Assembly (NCBI GenBank): GCA_947623455.1
Contig: OX392532.1
Coordinates: 45,759,058 to 45,823,057 of the forward strand
Origin: Mimachlamys varia
Taxonomy: Eukaryota; Mollusca; Bivalvia; Pectinida; Pectinidae
Length of the DNA stretch: 64,000 nt
Direction: 5' to 3'
This document shows positions 26,322 to 39,665 of this stretch, one piece after another; the first letter of the stretch is position 1; each line of letters begins with the position of its first letter. Both the position numbers and the translations under genes were made by a program. Under the pieces are notes generated by a model. The model saw only the letters and a program-made list of their open reading frames with translations, did not search any database and was not told the origin of the DNA.

Positions 26322-26576
26322 TTACTGATCTTGTATAACAAATTCTATATCAGAATTTTTAATAGTTTTTACATACTCAGAATTGTATACAGGAAGGCAG
26401 TATTGCAATTTAATGTTAGCTATTGTACTATTGATGATATCAACATATTCCTGATCATGTAATAAAGAGTTATTGAATTTCCATAGTCCTTTACCTTTTT
26501 TGAATTCTGTCAATTTTAAAAACATTTTTGGAAAAGAATGATCTGTGCTGCTCTCTAAAGATATCCACCAAATCAA
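26322..26576 (-). pseudogene. LINE ORF2 linker between endonuclease and reverse transcriptase
   Basis: Contains GKGLWKFNNSLLHDQEYV, the G-W-K-x-N-N-S-L-L signature typical of the linker in L1/Tx1 ORF2 proteins. It lies collinear between the endonuclease and reverse transcriptase parts and is separated from both by frame breaks. Confidence 0.75.
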
Positions 26577-26678
26577 AATTCTCCATAATTTCCACTATCC
26601 TTCCTCTGGACTTTGGGTTATTAATTTTTTGTATGTTTTATCATAATCTAGATCCGGATTAAGTACTAAATTAAAATC

Positions 26679-27107
26679 TCAACATATGATACACTTATCA
26701 TTTTCAAACTCATGTAGTGTTGTTTCCACTATATCATAAAATGCTGAATCATCAATATTTGGCCCATATATTGATATTAAAGTTAATTTTGTATTCCCGA
26801 TTTCCAAATCAAATGCTAAAAAATTCCCAGTTTTGTCTTGTTTTTCTCTTATCACTTTGACCTCAAAATTATTGTTAATAAGTATTGCAACTCCTCTTGC
26901 ATTCGACTTAAATGAATTAAAATAACACTTGTAACCCCATTCATTTCTTATAGTATCCTCATCTTCTTTAGTGAAATGAGTGTCTTGGAGACAATATATC
27001 TTAAACTTTTTACTTCTCAAATAGCTAAAAACATCCATACGTTTAACTTTATCTCCTAAACCCTGACAATTTGCTGAAATAAATTTTATACCCTCAGTGT
27101 GTATCAA
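26679..27107 (-). pseudogene. LINE ORF2 endonuclease domain (N-terminal part)
   Basis: A 142-codon frame with the start of an exonuclease-endonuclease-phosphatase domain. SANCQGLGDKVKR near residue 10 carries the conserved Asn. CLQDTHF near residue 39 has Asp where these enzymes normally have the catalytic Glu (LQET). ISIYGPN near residue 112 matches the Y-x-P-N motif. The domain normally nicks target DNA to prime reverse transcription. The frame stops before the D-x-N and SDH motifs, so the nuclease is broken as well as carrying a Glu-to-Asp change. Confidence 0.85.
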
Positions 27108-29537
27108 TTGTTACAGTACTGATGATATGTCCCTTCCACAAACACTGTTTTGAAAAAAAAAGATGAGGTTGATAGTAGATAGGAACAATGAAGATAAGAC
27201 TATTAAAAATGGAGAGAAGAAGAACAGGAAGAATAGCACTATGAGTGCCAAAGATCACACTAATCAGATTTGGACCTATTGTTTACTTGCACACCCATTT
27301 TCCTTACAATGATCTTTAGTCACACATATGATAACTTGCATTGCCTGACAAAAATGAAAAAAAAACAGACATAAAAAGAGAGAAAAAAAGGAACACAATA
27401 AAACAAAACATTTTCATGTACCGAGAATCAATATTAGTTATGGACAGCTACAGTATATATACAATGTTGCTAAATGACCTTATAGAAATTGAAATTGTGT
27501 TCGACATGATTACAAGCCCATATTTAGTATCATTTAGAAATTTTAAATTATATAGCCCATCAAAATTTCTCATCATAATAGATGCATGGTTGGAAACTAG
27601 ATTCTACTATAGTTACTTGTGAAAAAGACGATGGAATGAATACCTTACATGTATACAACGCCAACACAAAGCATCTGCATATAATAAGAAGCGCTTCAGA
27701 AAAAAAACATGGAACTACATTGACGCTGACCTACATGTAGCTTGATAAATACCGTATATTGCATGTATATGCATGGTAAACAGAGATTGAAACATAATCC
27801 TATTATAAAAAAGTATTTACATTGCTATTATATTACATGTGGCTGCATATGCCCCACAGTAGCCAATCAGAATCCTTCTTTCCTTTTGACCTCCAATAAC
27901 TGATAATGTAATTCAATATGAAATTACACCCTAACAGTGTACATGTTGTTGTTAGCTAGTAAACTGTAGGAGTACAGAGACCTGTGATCAGCCACAGAAT
28001 ATTGCAGAAAATTATAGTTTTACAAAAAACTGTACACAAAAAAAAAATAATAATAAAGAGTCTCTATTTCTAATCTCTATTTCATTATTTTATATCAGAG
28101 ATTTTGTTTTCACTCATAAACATTTATGAACATTCGAAGTTAAGCGGTAGAGATATTTTGGAGATATTTAGAGGGGCCAAATTGAACAACTTCTCAATTT
28201 ATGTTACTTGTTTTTAGATAATTTACAAAAACAATGCTTAAAGCTCATCAAATTATTTTCTAAGTATATTTTTTTAACAGAAATGTCATCTTGGGGAAGA
28301 CTTCAAGAAATAGTGAAGCAATTCAGGTTGATCGAATCCTCATTTCGTGCAATTTTGACTGAGCTGCTGAAAATGTCCATGATTTTGAACAACGAAAATA
28401 AGTCATTGTTTTCTATGTTAGGTACGACTGCCAATACCTTCAGTAGGAATCGCTACAAATGCACCATAACATGTCCATTTTGACTACATGGAATTCAGGT
28501 TAAAATAATATTTTAAATTCAAACAAAGCATTTGTTTCTTTTCCTTCATATCAAAGCATTTGGGATACATACTTTTTAATACAATTAGTATGAGTTAAAT
28601 TGTAGTATAAATGTTAAACTTCAAATACAGTTCAGTATTTACATATATCCAAGGTGGCTTTACTGGAAAATCCATTTTTTATTGTTCAGAATCGTGAACG
28701 TTTTCCAGAGTTGAATCAAAATGCATCGGATGGTATTCTCACCATCAAAACTTGGACACATTTGTCAACTCATCATACCAAAATTAGTATTAGCAATAAG
28801 TGGTGCTCATACATGAATAGATGAAATGCTTTTTTTATTCGTTTGTCTTTTTTCAAATAACATGCTTCAGAAATGGGTAGATCGTTCGCTCTAGACGTGA
28901 AATTTCATCAATTCAGCACAAGTTGCCAAATGTGATGATTGACCATTTTTTTCTTGTGTAAATGTACAATCAGTCATGGAGTAAATTAAATTAAAAGTTA
29001 TATTTTAAGAAATTAAATTATAAAAAAACTGATTTTGATACTGATGTTAACTTATATTATTTTCTTCATTTGAAAAGACAACAAAAGCCAAAATAGTCTT
29101 GTTGAAAAAGTTTTTCGGTCATATTGACAGTTCTTTTTTTCCCTCTGGTGAAAGAATTTGGAAAATCTGTTTTCGGTATTAGTTGATGTTTTCATCCTGT
29201 TAAATTTGCATAACATGATTTATACTTAAGGTAAAACATGTGATTTTCTGAATTTGAAGGAGGCCAAAAAAACGAAAAAAAATAATTGAGGTTAAATTGA
29301 CTGGACTATAACACTATCTCATATACATATACAATGTACAATAGTTTACTTTTTAGAGGAGTTATACAATGTAATATAAGTTGCTTATAATACACGGAAC
29401 TTCAGCTTTTCAATTTTGACCACAGACAAAAACCATAAAATGTCAAGTAACCCACAATAACTTTTTGAAAATAAAATCACCCGGACCTCAACAGGCATAA
29501 TCCACCTACAGCGAATAAAATGTCTAATGTAGGATAT
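27108..29537. other. AT-rich spacer, no recognised gene
   Basis: About 2.4 kb with many A and T runs. A 91-codon plus-strand frame (28,208-28,483) has no domain I recognise and is not a LINE ORF1. No array or inverted repeat stands out. Confidence 0.5.
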
Positions 29538-31320
29538 CTAAACTATCACGTGACACCTGTTGTATATAACATATTAACTATCATGTGACACCTGTTGTAT
29601 ATACCATATTAACTATCATGTGACACCTGTTGTATATACCATATTAACTATCACGTGTCACCTGTTGTATATACCATATTAACTATCACGTGTCACCTGT
29701 TGTATATACCATATTAACTATCATGTGACACCTGTTGTATATACCATATTAACTATCACGTGTCACCTGTTGTATATACCATATTAACTATCACGTGTCA
29801 CCTGTTGTATATACCATATTAACTATCATGTGACACCTGTTGTATATACCATATTAACTATCACGTGTCACCTGTTGTATATACCATATTAACTATCACA
29901 TGACACCTGTTGTATATACCATATTAACTATCACATGGCACCTGTTGTATATACCATATTAACTATCACGTGACATCTTTTGTATATAACATATAAACTA
30001 TCACGTGTCACCTGTTGTATATACCATATTAACTATCACGTGACACCTGTTGTATATAACATATTAACTATCACGTGTCACCTGTTGTATATACCATATT
30101 AACTATCACGTGTCACCTGTTGTATATAACATATAAACTATCACATGACGCCTGTTGTATATACATGTACCATATTAACTATCACGTGACACCTGTTGTA
30201 TATACCACAAGTACTATCACGTGACACCTGTTGCATATACATATGAACTATCACGTGACACCTGTTGTATATACCATATGAACTATCACGTGACACCTGT
30301 TGTATATGCCATAGGAACTATCACGTGACACCTGTTTGTATATACCATATAAATTATCACATGACACCTGTGTTATATACCATATGAATGATCACATGAC
30401 AACTGTTTGTACATACCATATAAACTATCACGTGACACCTGTTGTATATATCATATGTACTATCACGTGACACCTGTTTGTTTATTCTACATGAACTATC
30501 ACGTGACACCTGTTGCATATACATATGAACTATCATGTGACACCTGTTGTATATAACATATGTACAGTCACGTGACACCTGTTGTATATACCATATAAAC
30601 TATCACGTGGCACCTGTTGTATATATCATATGTACTATCACGTGACACATGTTTGTATATTCTACATGAACTATCACGTGACACCTGTTGCATATACATA
30701 TGAACTATCACGTGACACCTGTTGTATATACCATATGAACTATCACGTGACACATGTTGTATATGCCATAGGAACTTTCACGTGACACCTGTTTGTATAT
30801 ACCATATAAATTATCACATTACACCTGTGTTATATACCATATGAATGATCACATGACAACTGTTTGTATATACCATATAAACTATCACGTGACACCTGTT
30901 GTATATACCATATGAATTATCACATGACACCTGTTGTATATACCATATGAGTTATCACGTGACACCTGTTGTATATACCATATGAGTTATCACATGACAC
31001 CTGTTTGTATATACCATATAAACTATCACGTGACACATGTGTTATATACCATATGAATTATCACGTGACACCTGTTGTATATACCATATGAGTTATCACG
31101 TGACACCTGTTGTATATACCATATGAGTTATCACGTGACACCTGTTGTATATACCATATGAGTTATCACATGACACCTGTTTGTATATACCATATAAACT
31201 ATCACGTGACACATGTGTTATATACCATATAAACTATCACGTGACACATGTGTTATATACCATATGAGTTATCACGTGACACCTGTTGTATATACCATAT
31301 GAGTTATCACATTACACCCG
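29538..31320. repeat. Minisatellite, 35-bp unit rich in E-boxes
   Basis: About 51 copies of a 35-bp unit with core ACTATCACGTGACACCTGTT plus GTATATACCATA. Most units carry CACGTG, usually as TCACGTGAC or TCACGTGTC, followed by CACCTG. Left-half units end CATATTAA. Most right-half units end CATATGA, which adds a third CANNTG site. Copies with TTTGTATAT or GTGTTATAT spacers recur in blocks about 355-360 bp apart (30,350s and 30,810s onward). Confidence 0.95.
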
Positions 31321-32075
31321 TGAAACAATGTCAAACATCTTGGACTGCACAGTAAGGTGTTACTTAACAAATGATTGCATTTAGATAGTCTCGTCAATCA
31401 CAATTCTGAAATGCATGTGTATATGTAACACAAGATTTTACTTTGGGAATTTTTTGGAAGAATAAAATATCTTTGGTAGGATGGTACTTGAACACATCAT
31501 GAGCAGGGAAGACTTAACACAGCATCCCGAATTGACCTCAGTAGGCGTTCAACCCAATCGAAAATTGTATGTATAAAACACCAAAAAGGAAAATGGATTT
31601 TATTTGAATTACATAGCGTCGAGTGTTTGGTGCATTTATTTTAAAACTAAAGACTCTCCTCTTAAATCATGGCCTATTTGATACCGTACAGTTTGCCGAC
31701 AGGAGTACTTACCCAGGTCCTCACCATAAGTCCAGGCGATATATCAAATATGCATTATTTGTTTTTAATAAAGCATACTAATGTTTTGTGGTAATCCGAA
31801 TCCAGCAAATATACTCGAAAATATTTCAGATTGTCGCCATTTTTGTTACATGTATGTCAATGTATTGCTGAGTCTAAAACTAACAAAAGAGAAGGAAGTG
31901 CGTGCTGGCATACCTAAATGTTGTCTTTGTCCGACACCGTCAGCGCAACAATAACACCGATATATTACAGGCATATAAACATTTAAGACATACATGTATG
32001 ATAAAGAATCTCCCGTGGATCAGAGCACATTAATAGTAAGCATAACATTTCTGTATGAACAATAAACAATATATC
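31321..32075. other. Single-copy spacer
   Basis: No gene, repeat or motif that I can support. Confidence 0.5.
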
Positions 32076-32640
32076 TCAGAACGATTTTGGTGCCCACCAT
32101 AGACAATCTTCATTTGTTCTTAAAAAGTGGGATATTTTCCCTTTTTTCTTCTTAAGAAAAGGCATCATTAATTGGAAGATGGTAGCCTGTGAACTAAAAT
32201 CCCAAGATGGTTGTTTATTTTTTTCTGATCGGCCCGAAAAACAAAAAAGCACAACTTTAAGGACCAAGAGGAACCTACATATGAAATTTGAGAAAGATCC
32301 ATTTATACATGTACCTACCTCTCAAAAAAAGCTATAACAAACTTTAAATATCAAAATTCAGGATGCGGCCTGTCAGAAATTTGGTTTTTTTTTAATGATC
32401 ATTCTCAAAATCTTTCAAACGGGCACAACTAGGCACAAAAGGGAAACTACATATGGAATTTGAAAAAGATCCATCCATTATTTCTTTAGGAAAAAGTGAT
32501 AACAATCTTTCAATGTCCAAATCCAAGATGGCCGCCTTTCCGCCATTTTGTTTTTACTGATCAATATTAAAGCAAACGGGCATAACTAAGCACAACGGGA
32601 AACCTACATATGCAAGTTGAGAAACTCACTGAAGAAGTTT
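32076..32640. repeat. Diverged repeat of about 160 bp, roughly three units
   Basis: Three diverged copies are marked by CCTACATATGAAATTTGAGA (32,274), ACTACATATGGAATTTGAAA (about 32,445) and CCTACATATGCAAGTTGAGA (about 32,602). Each is preceded by GGCACAACT/GGCATAACT-type sequence and an AAGATGGCCGCC-like motif. I associate this sequence with a dispersed family common in molluscs, from memory. A 63-codon minus-strand frame in the first unit is probably not a gene. Confidence 0.6.
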
Positions 32641-33368
32641 TTAACACAATAAAAAAACTTCAGGTTAACATAATCGTTCGGAGGAAGGTGAATGAATCAT
32701 TGAAATCTACGCTGCCGGTAGTTAGCACAATGGATATAAGATTAAAGATAAAAGAATTCGCAAACATATGGATACTCAGTACAATATTAAGTAAAATCGA
32801 CCAAGCTTGTACATTCAGTACTAGGATATATTACATTTACAACGTTAGTGGCGATCAAGGGAAGTAACTCGTAAATAACAATATCATATCAGGAGGGCGT
32901 ATTAACACTGTAATTACGGATTAATACTTCCGACCGACAAATTGGTAAAGTGTTTTTGTTTACACATGTGTATAAAGTAATATATCATTGAAATCAAAAT
33001 CAGGATCGTTGGCTATGGCGCGATAACATAATCAAAGTTTAGCATAGCAATGGCAGGTACAGCACATTCCGCGATTCGTATACGATTGTAAAAGCACTGA
33101 GAGGTAGATATGTATAGGCCTATACAAGAATGTATACACATAGAGGTCTAACAGGAGCAGTGACGTAATATTTAAATGAGCCGTGGGAATGAAAAATTGA
33201 TTTCTTTGTTACAAATTGCAGATATATTATTAAAGTCATCATAATTATTAACAATACCATGCGAACATTTTTTTTTTTTTGTATTTTTTTTTATTTTTCA
33301 CATATTTTTACAACCACAATACATAAACAAATAGACTCACACCCTCACATTCACTCTTACATATATGA

Positions 33369-33369
<1 letters not shown>
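32641..33369. other. Single-copy spacer
   Basis: No recognisable gene. Contains a T-rich stretch near 33,268-33,297. Confidence 0.5.

Positions 33370-33400
<31 letters not shown>
33370..33400. repeat. (ATC)n microsatellite
   Basis: About ten uninterrupted ATC/TCA triplets, 40 bp left of the 33-bp array. Confidence 0.95.
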
Positions 33401-33403
<3 letters not shown>

Positions 33404-33437
33404 CAAAAACAAATGTTGTTCGCCCCCTATCTATATC

Positions 33438-36400
33438 CTTAACTTATATTTTCCTGGTGTATATCTCTATTTTAACTTATATTTTCCTGGTGTAAATCTC
33501 TATTTTAACTTATATTTTCCTGGTGTATATCTCTATTTTAACTTATATTTTCCTGGTGTATATCTCTATTTTAACTTATATTTTCCTGGTGTATATCTCT
33601 ATTTTAACTTATATTTTCCTGGTGTAAATCTCTATTTTAACTTATATTTTCCTGGTGTATATCTCTATTGTAACTTATATTTTCCTGGTGTATATCTCTA
33701 TTGTAGCTTATATTTTCCTGGTATATATCTCTATTTTAACTTATATTTTCCTGGTGTATATCTCTATTGTAGCTTATATTTTCCTGGTGTATATCTCTAT
33801 TTTAACTTATATTTTCCTGGTGTATATCTCTATTTTAACTTATATTTTCCTGGTGTATATCTCTATTTTAACTTATATTTTCCTGGTGTAAATCTCTATT
33901 TTAACTTATATTTTCCTGGTGTATATCTCTATTTTAACTTATATTTTCCTGGTGTATATCTCTATTTTAACTTATATTTTCCTAGTGTATATCTCTATTT
34001 TAACTTATATTTTCCTGGTGTATATCTCTATTGTAACTTATATTTTCCTGGTGTATATCTCTATTGTAGCTTATATTTTCCTGGTATATATCTCTATTTT
34101 AACTTATATTTTCCTGGTGTATATCTCTATTGTAGCTTATATTTTCCTGGTATATATCTCTATTTTAACTTATATTTTCCTGGTGTGATTCTCTATTGTA
34201 GCTTATATTTTCCTGGTGTATATCTCTATTTTAACTTATATTTTCCTGGTGTATATCTCTATTTTAACTTATATTTTCCTGGTGTAAATCTCTATTTTAA
34301 CTTATATTTTCCTGGTGTATATCTCTATTTTAACTTATATTTTCCTGGTGTATATCTCTATTTTAACTTATATTTTCCTAGTGTATATCTCTATTTTAAC
34401 TTATATTTTCCTGGTGTATATCTCTATTTTAATTTTTTTTTCCTGGTGTATATCTTTAATGTAGCTTATATTTTCCTGGTGTATATCTCTATTTTAACTG
34501 ATATTTTCCTGGTGTATATCTCTATTTTAATTTTTTTTTTCCTGGTGTATATCTTTAATGTAGCTTATATTTTCCTGGTGTAAATCTCTATTTTAACTTA
34601 TATTTTCCTGGTGTATATCTCTATTTTAACTTATATTTTCCTAGTGTATATCTCTATTTTAACTTATATTTTCCTGGTGTATATCTCTATTTTAATCTAT
34701 TTTTTCCTTGTGTATATCTTTAATGTAGCTTATATTTTCCTGGTGTATATCTCTATTTTAACTGATATTTTCCTGGTGTATATCTCTATTTTAATTTTTT
34801 TTTCCTGGTGTATATCTTTAATGTAGCTTATATTTTCCTGGTGTATATCTCTATTTTAACTTATATTTTCCTGGTGTATATCTCTATTGTAGCTTATATT
34901 TTCCTGGTGTATATCTCTATTGTAGCTTATATTTTCCTGGTGTAAATCTCTATTTTAACTTATATTTTCCTGGTGTAAATCTCTATTTTAACTTATATTT
35001 TCCTGGTGTATATCTCTATTGTAGCTTATATTTTCCTGGTGTGTATCTCTATTGTAGCTTATATTTTCCTGGTGTATATCTCTATTGTAGCTTATATTTT
35101 CCTGGTGTATATCTCTACTGTAGCTTATATTTTCCTGGTGTAAATCTCTATTTTAACTTATATTTTCCTGGTGTAAATCTCTATTTTAACTTATATTTTC
35201 CTGGTGTGATTCTCTATTGTAGCTTATATTTTCCTGGTGTATATCTCTATTGTAGCTTATATTTTCCTGATGTAAATCTCTATTTTAACTTATATTTTCC
35301 TGGTGTATATCTCTATTTTAATTTTTTTTCCTGGTGTATATCTTTAATGTAGCTTATATTTTCCTGGTGTGTATCTCTATTGTAGCTTATATTTTCCTGG
35401 TGTAAATCTCTATTTTAACTTATATTTTCCTGGTGTATATCTCTATTGTAGCTTATATTTTCCTGGTGTATATCTCTATTGTAGCTTATATTTTCCTGGT
35501 GTATATCTCTATTTTAACTTATATTTTCCTGGTGTATATCTCTATTTTAACTTATATTTTCCTGGTGTATATCTCTATTTTAACTTATATTTTCCTGGTG
35601 TATATCTCTATTTTAACTTATATTTTCCTGGTGTAAATCTCTATTTTAACTTATATTTTCCTGGTGTATATCTCTATTGTAGCTTATATTTTCCTGGTGT
35701 ATATCTCTATTGTAGCTTATATTTTCCTGGTGTATATCTCTATTTTAACTTATATTTTCCTGGTGTATATCTCTATTTTAACTTATATTTTCCTGGTGTA
35801 TATCTCTATTGTAGCTTATATTTTCCTGGTGTAAATCTCTAGCATATATTTTCCTGGTGTATATCTCTATTTTAACTTATATTTTCCTGGTGTATATCTC
35901 TATTGTAACTTATATTTTCCTGGTGTATATCTCTATTGTAGCTTATATTTTCCTGATGTAAATCTCTATTTTAACTTATATTTTCCTGGTGTAAATCTCT
36001 ATTGTAACTTATATTTTCCTGGTGTGATTCTCTATTGTAGCTTATATTTTCCTGGTGTATATCTCTATTGTAGCTTAAATTTTCCTGGTGTATATCTCTA
36101 TTGTAGCTTATATTTTCCTGGTGTAAATCTCTAGCATATATTTTCCTGGTGTATATCTCTATTGTAGCTTATATTTTCCTGGTGTAAATCTCTATTTTAA
36201 CTTATATTTTCCTGGTGTAAATCTCTATTTTAACTTAAATTTTCCTGGTGTATATCTCTATTGTAGCTTATATTTTCCTGGTGTAAATCTCTAGCATATA
36301 TTTTCCTGGTGTATATCTCTATTGTAGCTTATATTTTCCTGGTGTGTATCTCTATTGTAGCTTATATTTTCCTGGTGTATATCTCTATTATAGCTTATAT

Positions 36401-36527
36401 TTTCCTGGTGTATATCTCTATTTGTACTTATATTTTCCTGGTGTAAATCTCTAGCTTATATTTTCCTTGTGTATATCTCTATTATAGCTTATATTTTCCT
36501 GGTGTATATCTCTATTATAGGTTATAT
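33438..36527. repeat. Minisatellite, 33-bp unit, about 93 copies
   Basis: Unit with core CTTATATTTTCCTGGTGTAT plus ATCTCTATTTTAA; the last bases alternate TTTTAA and TGTAG. Variants with ATTTTTTTTTCCTGG and TCTTTAATGTAGC recur together near 34,435, 34,530, 34,700, 34,795 and 35,320, showing block duplication. Shortened units (ATCTCTAGCATATA) cluster at the right end. Because 33 is 3 x 11, plus-strand frames of 11-residue period run through it. They are hydrophobic, vary between frames and are not genes. Confidence 0.97.
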
Positions 36528-36760
36528 TTCTCCCGTTTTCTTTTCATTGTTTTATTAAATGGTCTTGCCCATGTTCGATGTTTAAGCGCTCATTAATTGT
36601 ATTAAAATGGGCATTTTTTGGTAATCATGCTGCTTGGAGTAGATATAAGTTATGTGATGAAATTTGATTTGTGAAAGTTTCTTACTTATCACACAGTGCC
36701 TTTTTACTTTAACAACATTTGTCTTGTGTTTTAGGATACGATGACTAATGTAGCTCAATC
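36528..36760. other. Single-copy spacer
   Basis: Short AT-rich interval between two arrays, nothing recognised. Confidence 0.5.
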
Positions 36761-37452
36761 TGGCTCAAAACGTGCATAAAAGACAGGTGAATGTGACGCG
36801 CTGGTCAAAACGTGCATAAAAGACAGGTGAATGTGACGTGCTGGTCAAAACGTGCATAAAAGACAGGTGAATGTGACGCGCTGGTCAAAACGTGCATAAA
36901 AGACAGGTGAATGAGACGCGCTGGTCAAAACGTGCATAAAAGACAGGTGAATGTGACGCGCTGGTCAAAACGTGCATAAAAGACAGGTGAATGTGATGCG
37001 CTGGTCAAAACGTGCATAAAAGACAGGTGAATGTGACGCGCTGGTCAAAACGTGCATAAAAGACAGGTGAATGTGACGCGCTGGTCAAAACGTGCATGAA
37101 AGACAGGTGAATGTGGCGCGCTGGTCAAAACGTGCATAAAAGACAGGTAAATGTGACGCGCTGGTCAAAACGTGCATAAAAGACAGGTGAATGTGACGCG
37201 CTGGTCAAAACGTGCATAAAAGACAGGTGAATGTGACGCGCTGGTCAAAACGTGCATAAAAGACAGGTGAATGTGACGCGCTGGTCAAAACGTGCATAAA
37301 AGACAGGTGAATGTGACGCGCTGGTCAAAACGTGCATGAAAGACAGGTGAATGTGGCGCGCTGGTCAAAACGTGCATGAAAGACAGGTAAATGTGACGCG
37401 CTGGTCAAAACGTGCATAAAAGACAGGTGAATGTGACGCGCTGATCAAAACG
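36761..37452. repeat. Minisatellite, 40-bp unit, highly homogeneous
   Basis: About 17 copies of a 40-bp unit with core GGTCAAAACGTGCATAAAAG plus ACAGGTGAATGTGACGCG. Most copies are identical. A paired variant (CATGAAAG with GTGGCGCG, then GGTAAATG) occurs at about 37,097 and again 240 bp on, so six units were copied as a block. The uniformity points to very recent expansion. Confidence 0.97.
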
Positions 37453-37776
37453 ACGAGAGGGGTAAAGTGATGCTTGCAGGTAAAAAGCTTTTTGTGTATT
37501 TCATACAGTTTATTTGTTAGATTCACTTCAAGCAGCAACCGATACCATTTTTCAATTATGCTCCTCACTTTTTATTAAATTTCATTAACTATTCTGCTGG
37601 TATGTGTTTGTTTTAAAAAGATGTACACTACAAATATTTCCAAAATAATTGATAAACAAACTAGGAGCTTTGAGAAAGAAAACATCCGATGAGCTGAACA
37701 TGGTTAATGTAATGTCAAATGTTCAACCCTCTAGCTAGGACCAATCCCTGCATTGAGAGGGTCCACAGTGGTGATC
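37453..37776. other. Single-copy spacer
   Basis: Nothing recognised apart from ordinary AT-rich sequence. Confidence 0.5.
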
Positions 37777-37858
37777 AGTCACTGTGCTCCAACAGGTGGC
37801 TCTCCTTACTCATACCCAATTTGAAGCACGTCCAGCTGCCTGGGGAACCTTCTGCACA

Positions 37859-38691
37859 GCTCCTTTCCTGTCCTTGCCCACCGCTCCTTTCCTGTCCTTG
37901 CCCACCGCTCCTTTCCTGTCCTTGCCCAACGCTCCTTTCCTGTCCTTGCCCACCGCTCCTTTCCTCCCCTTGCCCACCGCTCCTTTCCTGTCCTTGCCCA
38001 CCGCTCCTTTCCTCCCCTTGCCCACAGCTCCTTTCCTCCCCTTACCGACCGCTCCTTTCCTCTCCTCGCCCACCGCTCCTTTCCTCCCTTTGCCCACCGC
38101 TCCTTTCCTTTTCCTTGCCCACCGCTCCTTTTCTCTCCTTTCCCACCGCGCCTTTCCTCTCTTTGCCCTCCGCTCCTTTCGTTTCCTTGCCCACCACTCC
38201 TTTCCACTCATTGCCCACCGCTCCTTTCCTTTCCTTGCCCACCGCTCCTTTCCTGTCCTTGCCCACCGCTCCTTTCCTGTCCTTGCCCACCGCTCCTTTC
38301 CTGTCCTTGCCCACCGCTCCTTTCCTGTCCTTGCCCAGCTCCTTTCCTGTCCTTGCCCACCGCTCCTTTCCTGTCCTAGCCCACCGCTCCTTTCCTCCCC
38401 TTGCCCACCGCTCCTTTCCTGTCCTTGCCCACCGCTCCTTTCCTCCCCTTGCCCACAGCTCCTTTCCTCCCCTTACCGACCACTCCTTTCCTCTCCTCGC
38501 CCACCGCTCCTTTCCTCCCTTTGCCCACCGCTCCTTTCCTTTTCCTTGCCCATCGCTCCTTTTCTCTCCTTTCCCACCGCGCCTTTCCTCTCTTTGCCCT
38601 CCGCTCCTTTCCTCCCCTTGCCCCCCGCTCCATTCCTGCCCTTGCCCACCGCTCCTTTCCTTGCCCACCGCTCCTTTCCTCCCCTTGCCCA
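37859..38691. repeat. Minisatellite, 24-bp unit, derived from TE codons
   Basis: About 35 copies with core CTCCTTTCCTGTCCTTGCCC plus ACCG. On the minus strand the unit reads GKDRKGAV in frame, continuous with GAVQKVPQAAG beyond the left edge. Variant order repeats at about 430 bp spacing (CTTACCGAC at 38,041 and 38,472), showing duplication of an 18-unit block. Long plus-strand frames rich in Pro, Leu and Ser are by-products. Confidence 0.95.
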
Positions 38692-38850
38692 TGACTCTCA
38701 GTGCGCACGAAATCCTTCACACCGCAGGGAAACACCTGCACCCAACTTCCACAGGGAAGCTCCATGTCTGCAATCCCTGTTCCTGACATCCTGCTAACAA
38801 ATCCTCATACTTGGCTCGTTTCCTCTCGTTTGCCTGGTCACACCTCTCTT

Positions 38851-39665
38851 CCAATGGCACAGTCAGCTCTACCACCATCAGCTTCTTTCCATGGCACAGT
38901 CAGCTCTACCACCATCAGCTTCTTCCCATGGCACAGTCAGCTCTACCACCATCAACTTCTTTCCATGGCACAGTCAGCTCTACCACCATCGGCTTCTTCC
39001 CATGGCACAGTCAGCTCTACCACCATCAGCTTCTTCCCATGGCACAGTCAGCTCTACCAGCATCAGCTTCTTCCCATGGCACAGTCAGTTCTACCACCAT
39101 CAGCTTCTTCCCATGGCACAGTCAGCTCTACCACCATCAGCTTCTTCCCATGGCAAAATCAGCTCTACCACCATCAGCTTCTTCCCATGGCACAGTCAGC
39201 TCTACCACCATCAGCTTCTTTCCATGGCACAGTTAGCTATACCACCATCAGCTTCTTCCCATGGCACAGTCAGCTCTACCACCATCAGCTTCTTCCCATG
39301 GCACAGTCAGCTCTACCACCATCAGCTTCTTCCCATGGCACAGTCAGCTCTACCACCATCAGCTTCTTTCCATGGCACAGTCAGCTCTACCACCATCAGC
39401 TTCTTCCCATGGCACAGTCAGCTCTACCAACATCAGCTTCTTCCCATGGCACAGTCAGCTCTACCACCATCAGCTTCTTTCCATGGCACAGTCAGCTCTA
39501 CCACCATCAGCTTCTTCCCATGGCACAGTCAGCTCTACCAACATCAGCTTCTTCCCATGGCACAGTCAGCTCTACCACCATCAGCTTCTTCCCATGGCAC
39601 AGTCAGCTCTACCACCATCAGCTTCTTCCCATGGCACAGTCAGCTCTACCACCATCAGCTTCTTC
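38851..39665. repeat. Minisatellite, 37-bp unit, derived from TE codons
   Basis: About 22 copies with core ATGGCACAGTCAGCTCTACC plus ACCATCAGCTTCTTCCC. On the minus strand one unit encodes KKLMVVELTVPW plus one extra base, so the frame shifts each copy and stops appear every three units. The left edge runs into the rest of the TE protein and the right edge into RQDIVLW. Plus-strand frames of 37-residue period (three units) are by-products. Confidence 0.95.

Larger units (their letters stand above)
23799..27107 (-). mobile_element. L1/Tx1-like non-LTR retrotransposon, ORF2 remnant
   Basis: All ORF2 parts are present in the right order on the minus strand: apurinic-type endonuclease (26,679-27,107), linker (26,322-26,576), reverse transcriptase (about 24,527-26,173) and a C-terminal part with a CCHC-like zinc motif (23,799-24,239). 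At least five frame breaks separate them, and the catalytic motif A stretch is deleted. I find no ORF1 upstream, so the copy is 5'-truncated or lost ORF1. Unlike other retroelements in this window, no minisatellite has formed inside it. Confidence 0.88.

Noticed and set aside
28208..28483. Candidate LINE ORF1 near the L1/Tx1 remnant
   Set aside because: It is on the opposite strand to the LINE, has no coiled coil, RRM or zinc knuckle, and reads as unique sequence.
33259..35842. Hydrophobic repetitive frames that could suggest a membrane protein
   Set aside because: They follow the 33-bp unit in more than one frame and are broken wherever unit length changes.
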